From Pieris napi (Eukaryota; Arthropoda; Insecta; Lepidoptera; Pieridae), in the NCBI RefSeq assembly GCF_905475465.1, contig NC_062252.1:10478001-10542000 (forward strand): a DNA stretch of 64,000 nt, read 5' to 3'. The position numbers and the translations under genes are program-made. The notes beneath the pieces were generated by a model, which saw only the letters and a program-made list of their open reading frames with translations, had not been told where the DNA came from and did no database searches. Position 1 is the first letter of the stretch, and every line of letters begins with the position of its first letter. This document shows, one piece after another, positions 58,131-64,000 of this stretch.

Positions 58131-58883
58131 GAAGAAGAAGTACGTAAGAAGCAGTGCTGGGTTAGCTGTTAAGCATTCCATGTTCGTTCGTTTCAGCCTG
58201 ATGACTTCCATTGATGGAGATAAGCCTCTCCCCGAAATTTCTTTTTCAAAACATCAGGATTAAAACATTCCTTCATAATACCATACCATGTCTGATACTA
58301 TCAAAATGACGTAATGTAATCAATCAACACCACTTCAAAGGAGCCGCTCGACCTTTCACAATGACCTTTAAGTATTTACTTTTCCACACATAGACTAGAA
58401 GCTATACAAACATATGATTTAATTTTGCAAATACAAAATCATAAACACCCATTTTACGACAAAAAAATACCCTACGTCAAACAATTTGTATGTTTTTCTG
58501 TCTTCCAAAAAGAGCCCAAGAATCAACATTTAAAAAAGGAAATTTCGCGACAATTAAAGTTCATACAATTTAAAACCTCATTACATTGGCAAAACAATTA
58601 CACACGTATTAAAAACCGTTAACCGTGATGTTATCAAAAAAACACTCACTTGACGATAACAATAACAATTAATTTTACCACTTGCTATACAAATTAAGTG
58701 ACGATAACTTAATCTATTTGGGACGGAGCTAATTCCTACTTTCGGGACGTGTGAGTCAATATACCCGTTACCGGTTTTCGTGTTTGCGATAAACATTTAA
58801 ATTAAAACAAAAGAGAATTTGTATACGAAAGTGCTTTAAATTAAATGAATACAAGGTTTTTATTTTATATTAATTCTTCTCTT
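58131..58883. other. Unassigned sequence
   Basis: Nothing recognised. Confidence 0.45.
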
Positions 58884-58975
58884 TTTGAAGTTATACTTCT
58901 TTTGGCGCGTTAGGGATAAATGATGAGAGTAAATTTTTACGATGCGCGCGCATACCGTAAATATATAATACTAAC
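58884..58975 (+). repeat. M3 MITE end fragment
   Basis: GAAGTTATACTTCTTTTGGC, GCGTTAGGGATAAATGATGA and TTTACGATGCGCGCGCATAC. The clearest copy of this end. Confidence 0.55.
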
Positions 58976-59030
58976 ACTATTATGTTTAATAACCATATAT
59001 TTCTATATATTTTATTTTACATAATAACAA

Positions 59031-59135
59031 GCTGCCGCCGCGAACTTCCTTTCTCATTAATGTGATTTTACTTAGCCTACCTTTTTATTACATGGATCAT
59101 TTTGCTATGCTACCCTAGAGACTGTTTGGTTAAAA
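59031..59135 (-). mobile_element. Helitron-like 3' end, reverse
   Basis: Inverse of 55683-55800 with small changes. The terminal CTAG has changed (AGCTTGT on minus). Confidence 0.6.
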
Positions 59136-59210
59136 ACTTTTTAGGTTGTTCTGTGAATTTTTCTCTATATAAACCTCAGAGTTCAAGTCATAATTAACAA
59201 AAAAAAAAGA

Positions 59211-59452
59211 TGATCGTAGAGGGGGGAAAATTAAGGGTTGTATGTATTTTTCTATGCTGTATTATGATATATAAAAAAAAATTATTTAAAAAATTTAGGG
59301 GTGGACCGGACCACCTCTTACATTTAGGAGCTTGAAAGATAGATTGTAGTCGTTTCTCATATTTACTAAATATGCATAAAAAATTCATAAGAATCGGTAG
59401 AGCCGTTTCGAAGGAGTATGGGAACGAACATTGTGACACAAGAATTTTATAT
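59211..59452 (-). mobile_element. Helitron-like element, 3' end missing
   Basis: GATCGTAGAGG, AATTAAGGGTTGTATGTATT, TCGGTAGAGCCGTTTCG and CATTGTGACACAAGAATTTT as in 7024-7376. The CTAG/hairpin end is lost. Confidence 0.6.
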
Positions 59453-59572
59453 ATATTCGATATAATCTAAATCGTGGTACATATTACATTTGAAAACCAC
59501 TGTGGTTTGTATTAATGTAACAAGAGCAGTCTTGTTAGGCGACAAATGCATATAAAAATAGTTCTTCAACAT

Positions 59573-59640
59573 ACTTTTTATGTTGCCGAGGTAGCAAATA
59601 CCTTAACGTTCTCTCGCCATTTCGTTAGTAGTTGTTAAGG
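59573..59640 (-). repeat. R3 fragment
   Basis: Inverse of the ATGGCGAGAGAACGTTCAGG to ACATAAAAAGTATG part of 18983-19115. Confidence 0.6.
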
Positions 59641-60080
59641 CAATTCGGTGTATTTCTGTGATTATTTTTATACCGGGTATCGAAGCTAGAACTTCTTGGT
59701 TATTATGCGTTTTAAGTTAATATTATAATTAATTGTCATTAATATAATATGAATGTTTGTTACATTTGTATAATACATTTTATTTTTTAGTAAAATCTTT
59801 CTACTAATAATATTTTTGGTATGTTGACAACATTTTATATTTTTAGACTCATTTCGAATTCACGGTAAGAAATCTTCTTTATGAAGCCTCGTGCGTGAAT
59901 TAAAACTAAAACAATGTATTCCAACCAACTACATACGATTCACGCTCTATTAAGATGAAAGAATAGGCGAAAATAATTATAATTAAACGGGCAAGTGTTT
60001 CGTGCTGGCAACAATTAGGCTGTTTGACTTGTGCCGATAATTGCTATGAATGTTTGCTACGATTGAAATATGTAAGAAGT
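59641..60080. other. Unassigned sequence
   Basis: Nothing recognised. Confidence 0.5.
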
Positions 60081-60200
60081 ATGCCGTTTGCCGCGCACCA
60101 TAGCGATGTGGAACCAGCTGCTCACTGAGGTATTTCCGAACCAATTCGACTTAGGGTCCTTCAACAAAAGAGAGTAGTAATTCTTAAATGACCTTCGAGC
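60081..60200 (-). repeat. R1 fragment
   Basis: GCCGCGCACCATAGCGATGT, GGAACCAGCTGC and TTCGACTTAGGGTCCTTCAA blocks. Confidence 0.7.
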
Positions 60201-60455
60201 CTATAAAAAAAAGGAAGGTCGTGTTTCGTTTCGTTCCTTTTCATCTCGACACAATGCGTCATATCCGCGATGTCCGATATCCGATCTTAGTTATTAAGAA
60301 ATGAGTTGCAACCACGAATATCTTCAACATTCGTCATACGCTCTGTCCTCTAGGGACGTGTTAATGTATATTAATTTTATAAGTTTCTGGCTTTCAAAGT
60401 TAGAAGAAATTGTATGACGCATCAAATAAATATATCAAATTCTTTAATAGATCAA

Positions 60456-60620
60456 ATCGAAATCATTTATTCATATAGGTAACACAATGTACACTTATGA
60501 ACGTCAAAAAAGAAATATACATTAAATGCTTCTAATTTTACATTTACAGCCAGTTCTCAAATTAAAGGTGTAGAACGGAAGAGAAGAACTGGCAATAAAC
60601 TCTCCGCCACTCTTTTTTAA
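60456..60620 (+). repeat. R7 copy
   Basis: AATCGAAATCATTTATTCAT, CAATGTACACTTATGAACGT, TACAGCCAGTTCTCAAATT and CTCTCCGCCACTCTTTTTT. Confidence 0.65.
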
Positions 60621-61104
60621 TAATAGACCAACAGATTGAAGTGTTACAAATTAGTTGTTAGTGAACAATAGGCAATATATTACTAGTAAAATCTAAAATT
60701 GAAACTAATATTTTAATTTATTGTAACATTAATGTTTACCATAACTGTCATGTACTTTAGAAAATCGGTTAAATATGTAACTGTAGATATAACATTATAT
60801 GATGTGGTGAACTTTAATAAATAAATAAATATTTATGACCTTTGTCTTTTCATCGATGCTTGAACAGAATTAGACAGAAAGAGAATCTTCATTTATCACT
60901 ATTGTTGTCATAATTATTTAATTTTTCCAATGGATGCGTCTGCGACGCGATGTTCACGGTCTATTTGTTTGCGATATGCAAATTCAGAATCGATAACGAT
61001 TACGTCAACGTCAATCATAATTACAAAAACTGTTGAACTGAATTATATGTACAGTGATGTATAATAGACATACTGGTATATATTTATTTCGAGATGTCAT
61101 AAAA
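60621..61104. other. Unassigned sequence
   Basis: Nothing recognised. Confidence 0.5.
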
Positions 61105-61440
61105 ATACGAGTTGAGCATGACGTACAGACCCGAGCTGTAATGGAGCGTTCAAGTATTACGTAACGAATTTTGGGGGGGGTCCTTTTGTGAAACGGTGCG
61201 GGGCGGGGATTGAATTACGCGTTATTTTTAATATTATTTTCGTCTTTACAGTACTTTACACCACATAATGGTAACTTTTAGGTTCAAACAGGTGGTGTAG
61301 GTGGTCACAAAACGTTTTACTATTAGGTACAGAAAAACGTTACGGCGCGTTATGGGGGGAGGGGGGGTCAAGAATCTCAAAAAATTGCGTGACGTAATAC
61401 TTGAACGCTCCCTAATGTCTATGGCAAGAGAACGTAAATA
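61105..61440 (+). repeat. R3 repeat interrupted by the G-run MITE
   Basis: Left flank 61105-61142 matches GTATGAAGTGCAGACCCG..GAGCTGTAA of 18983-19025. Right flank 61413-61440 matches GTCTATGGCGAGAGAACG of the same copy. The 35 bases between these blocks in the 18983 copy are absent here. Confidence 0.6.
61143..61412. mobile_element. G-run MITE, copy 2
   Basis: Ends GGAGCGTTCAAGTATTACGT and (inverse) GGGAGCGTTCAAGTATTACG agree almost perfectly. TAAT flanks both sides (61139-61142 and 61413-61416), so the target duplication is TAAT or TAA. Interior as copy 1: two G tracts and the ACCACATAATGGTAACTTTT block. Confidence 0.8.
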
Positions 61441-62010
61441 AACCAAACAACAACTTAATTATATTAAACTTAAATACTTCATAACTTAGGAGAGCCTGCT
61501 GTAACTAAAAGCCAGCAATTGGCGAGAAGAGCACTGGACAGGGAGAGGACCTGGAAATTTCTAGTTTTTGAGGCCGAAGCCTTTTAAGTTGAGAGCCAGC
61601 GGTGTCGTAAATACTTTAACAAAACATTAATTTTTTTGCTGCCGGTCCGCACCATACTTCGCGTATATAATTGTACAATTAAGATAAAAAATTACCGCTA
61701 CCGAGAAAGCAACCATACTTACACTAGGTGTATCTTTTAATGCTCTTCAAGCAATTACTTGAGTAGCCAAGAGCGTTTCGGTCACGCACGAAATCGAACT
61801 TCATAAATGGTTAATTTTGTAGGTTAACATGGAAATGAGTTCACATATTTATCTAGTAATAGATTTAACTGTAGAAAATTGAATAAGCATGTCGCTGCCC
61901 ACGATTTCTGTAATGCACTCGTAACTTAATAAATCGGGTTTGTATTTGTAAAAGAAGTTTTATTTAAATGCATACACGTGTCACACTAAGACAATTCTGT
62001 GAAACAATTA
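61441..62010. other. Unassigned sequence
   Basis: Nothing recognised. Confidence 0.45.
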
Positions 62011-62044
62011 CGTAAACCCCCCTATAACACGTTATATTTCAGTG
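62011..62044. repeat. M4 end fragment
   Basis: TAAACCCCCCTATAACACGT then TATATTTCAGTGT resembles the M4 terminal block at 46597. Confidence 0.4.
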
Positions 62045-62167
62045 TGAATTAATATGATAAGACTGAGGATTAAGATTTTTAAAAAGATACATTAACCAAT
62101 TTTTTTATTAGGCATACGGGTTTCTTAAGAACGAGATTCGCACATTGAAAGAAAAATCTTTTGATGC

Positions 62168-62300
62168 GATTAGAACGCATCGCATGGAATGCCGCCCAGA
62201 CATTAGACCTGGCGAGGGGTCCAGGCGTCGGATGTAGAGGAACCGGTCGTATAAGAAATTTAGGGGAGAGGCCTATGTCCATCAATGGAAGTCATTACGC
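62168..62300 (+). pseudogene. Degraded LINE ORF2 3' end
   Basis: The block GGGGAGAGGCCTATGTCCAT then CAATGGAAGTC matches the coding end of many lepidopteran LINEs (LGEAYVQQW-type text in the original frame). Upstream codons fit a CRGTGRIRNLG-like decayed stretch. Reading frames are broken. Confidence 0.5.
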
Positions 62301-62387
62301 TGAAAAGAACGAACATGTAATGCTTGAACATGAACAGCTAGAACAGCACTGCTTCTTACATACTTCTTTACACATTCTTCAGTTTGT

Positions 62388-62578
62388 GCCGCTCTCCGCC
62401 ACTTTGTGTAACCAGCTGCCCACTGAAGTATTTCCGCACCACTTCGACTTAGGGTCCTTCAAAAAATTAGTCTTAAAAGGCCGGCAACACACTTGCGAGC
62501 CTTCTGGGATTATGAGTGTCCATGGGCGGCGGTATCACTTAACATTAGGTAAGCCTCCGTTTGCCTCCTATTACATAA
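62388..62578 (-). repeat. R1 copy, near full length
   Basis: CCAGCTGCCCACTGAAGTAT, AAAAGGCCGGCAACACACTT and CATGGGCGGCGGTATCAC are clear. The last in-window copy. Confidence 0.75.
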
Positions 62579-64000
62579 ATCAGTGAAAACCTTATTGATT
62601 ATGTATTAATTTCGTATGCATATTGCTCACGGGTATAAACAGTGTTTCTGTATTCAGCCAGCGTTAATTAATTACTTATGCGTTCAAAACATTATGCTAT
62701 GGAGAATAAATTAACAGTTAACACAAATGTAACGCTACAACAACGCCGAGACTTAGTGATGCTTGGGGGTTTTCCCTCTAAATTTAGGAATCAAGATATC
62801 GAGATGTTTTTATGGGGTTAACATTTATTACAAAGGGATTTTGGGGGGGTACTTTGTTCAAGATTGACAAATAATCGTACAATTTATATTTAGCCTCGAA
62901 CCCAACCAAAAAATATAATTGAATGCAAATTTAAATTTACGCAAACCGACACAACAAAAACTTTAGTGGTTTTTAATTAATATTTAGGCGTATGTGAAGC
63001 TGAACCTAGGGGGTCATTAGGAGAGGGGGTCAGAGTAGTAGGAGTTGGCATCACTGCCGGGACTCTGTGACATCTAATATCATATCAGATACCGGCATTT
63101 TTATATGTCATTTTGATGTAATTTATATCTGTAGTGATGGCATAGCGTGTTATAAAAACTCAATGAAGTCGGGATCACAATCACTATTGGAAGTTACAAA
63201 GCACTGGCGCTGGTAGATCATCGTTGCAGATTTCAGCGGGTATGTAATATCAAAGTAAAATGTAAGGCGATAATTCATCATTCTACTTTTAACCTTAAAT
63301 ACAATAGCAGTCGAAAAGGGCGAGTTAAAAACATTTCCATAGGTTCACGAAAAAATTCAAGAATTATATTTTGAATATCCGGAATCTATTATACGTAAAT
63401 AATAATTTTAAAAAATCCGATTAATTTGTATACAACATATTCAAGTTAACCCCGTAGCGTGATAACCTATTTGTCAAATTGTTTACTAACGCTAAAACGC
63501 TTCATAACGACATTCGGGTGTCACATTTAAAGCTAAATTCTTAACCCTTAATAGGCAGACCGTCAATATTCGCGTAACAACGCCTGGCGGACGTCCTATC
63601 ATTTAACGATCGCTAATTAAAACAGTACCAGCTATTAATTTAGAATACAAGATCGAAATCGTTTAGCAAATAGTTAATATACTTCCTAGACCGAACCAGT
63701 GTTACAACTCATTTTTAATTTTAGCTTTTTATGTTTTGTAAAAAACCTCTATCCATTATAGTGTTAAACAAATGGTTTTATACAAACCTAGGTATAACAC
63801 TAAAGCACATAGTGACCACTCAGATAGGTGCAATATGTATAGATATTTTTGGTTCAGGTTTTTAGACAAAGAAAGCTGTCTGAAAGATTAACAAAACACC
63901 AGCAGTGTATCTGTTCCTAATAGGGTATTATCCTTATCCTATTGGTAAATATGATATTGTTACTAGGAAGAAGCTCACCTTATGGTGTTACTCAATATTA
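62579..64000. other. Unassigned sequence
   Basis: No gene or repeat recognised to the window end. Confidence 0.45.

Overview
The window is AT-rich insect nuclear DNA, most probably from a butterfly or moth. This rests on a tRNA-derived SINE of lepidopteran type present in about a dozen copies, several Helitron-like elements ending in CTAG next to a short hairpin, and an unclassified interspersed repeat (called R1 here) present about 17 times. I found no convincing host protein-coding gene. Nearly everything I recognise is mobile DNA, mostly dead, so the window reads as an intergenic or intronic transposon landscape.

The outstanding object is a 3.57 kb DNA transposon at 48396-51969. It has 25-bp perfect terminal inverted repeats and a cluster of subterminal repeats of the same motif. 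It carries one minus-strand gene with three introns-or-exon breaks resolved by reading: exon 1 at 51454-51337, a long exon at 50927-48797, and a tiny last exon at 48726-48707. The product is about 756 residues and belongs to the poorly characterised DUF7869-like family. Three conserved acidic motifs suggest an RNase H-fold (DDE/DDD) transposase. This copy has one frameshift near 49026.

Two PIF/Harbinger derivatives lie close together. One (39382-40876) keeps relics of both Harbinger genes, the transposase on plus and a Myb/SANT-partner-like protein on minus. The other (41239-41990) sits inside a SINE with a TTA target duplication. A 5S rRNA-like sequence without its first ~20 bases is at 45033-45130.

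Region by region: 0-8 kb holds SINEs, R1 copies, a Helitron helicase relic and two Helitron derivatives back to back. 8-17 kb holds LINE 3' ends, a mariner-like 5' end and a LINE ORF2 C-terminus. 17-30 kb holds MITEs, SINEs, a nested retro-insertion with a 15-bp duplication, and a long hairpin with perfect 115-bp arms. 30-39 kb holds more repeats, an 18-bp minisatellite, a second helicase relic and a 120-bp foldback element. 39-52 kb holds the Harbinger elements, the 5S copy and the large transposon. 52-64 kb holds diverged repeats, Helitron ends, a G-run MITE inserted in another repeat, and LINE remains. Boundaries of diverged repeats are approximate, since they were read by eye from within-window comparison.
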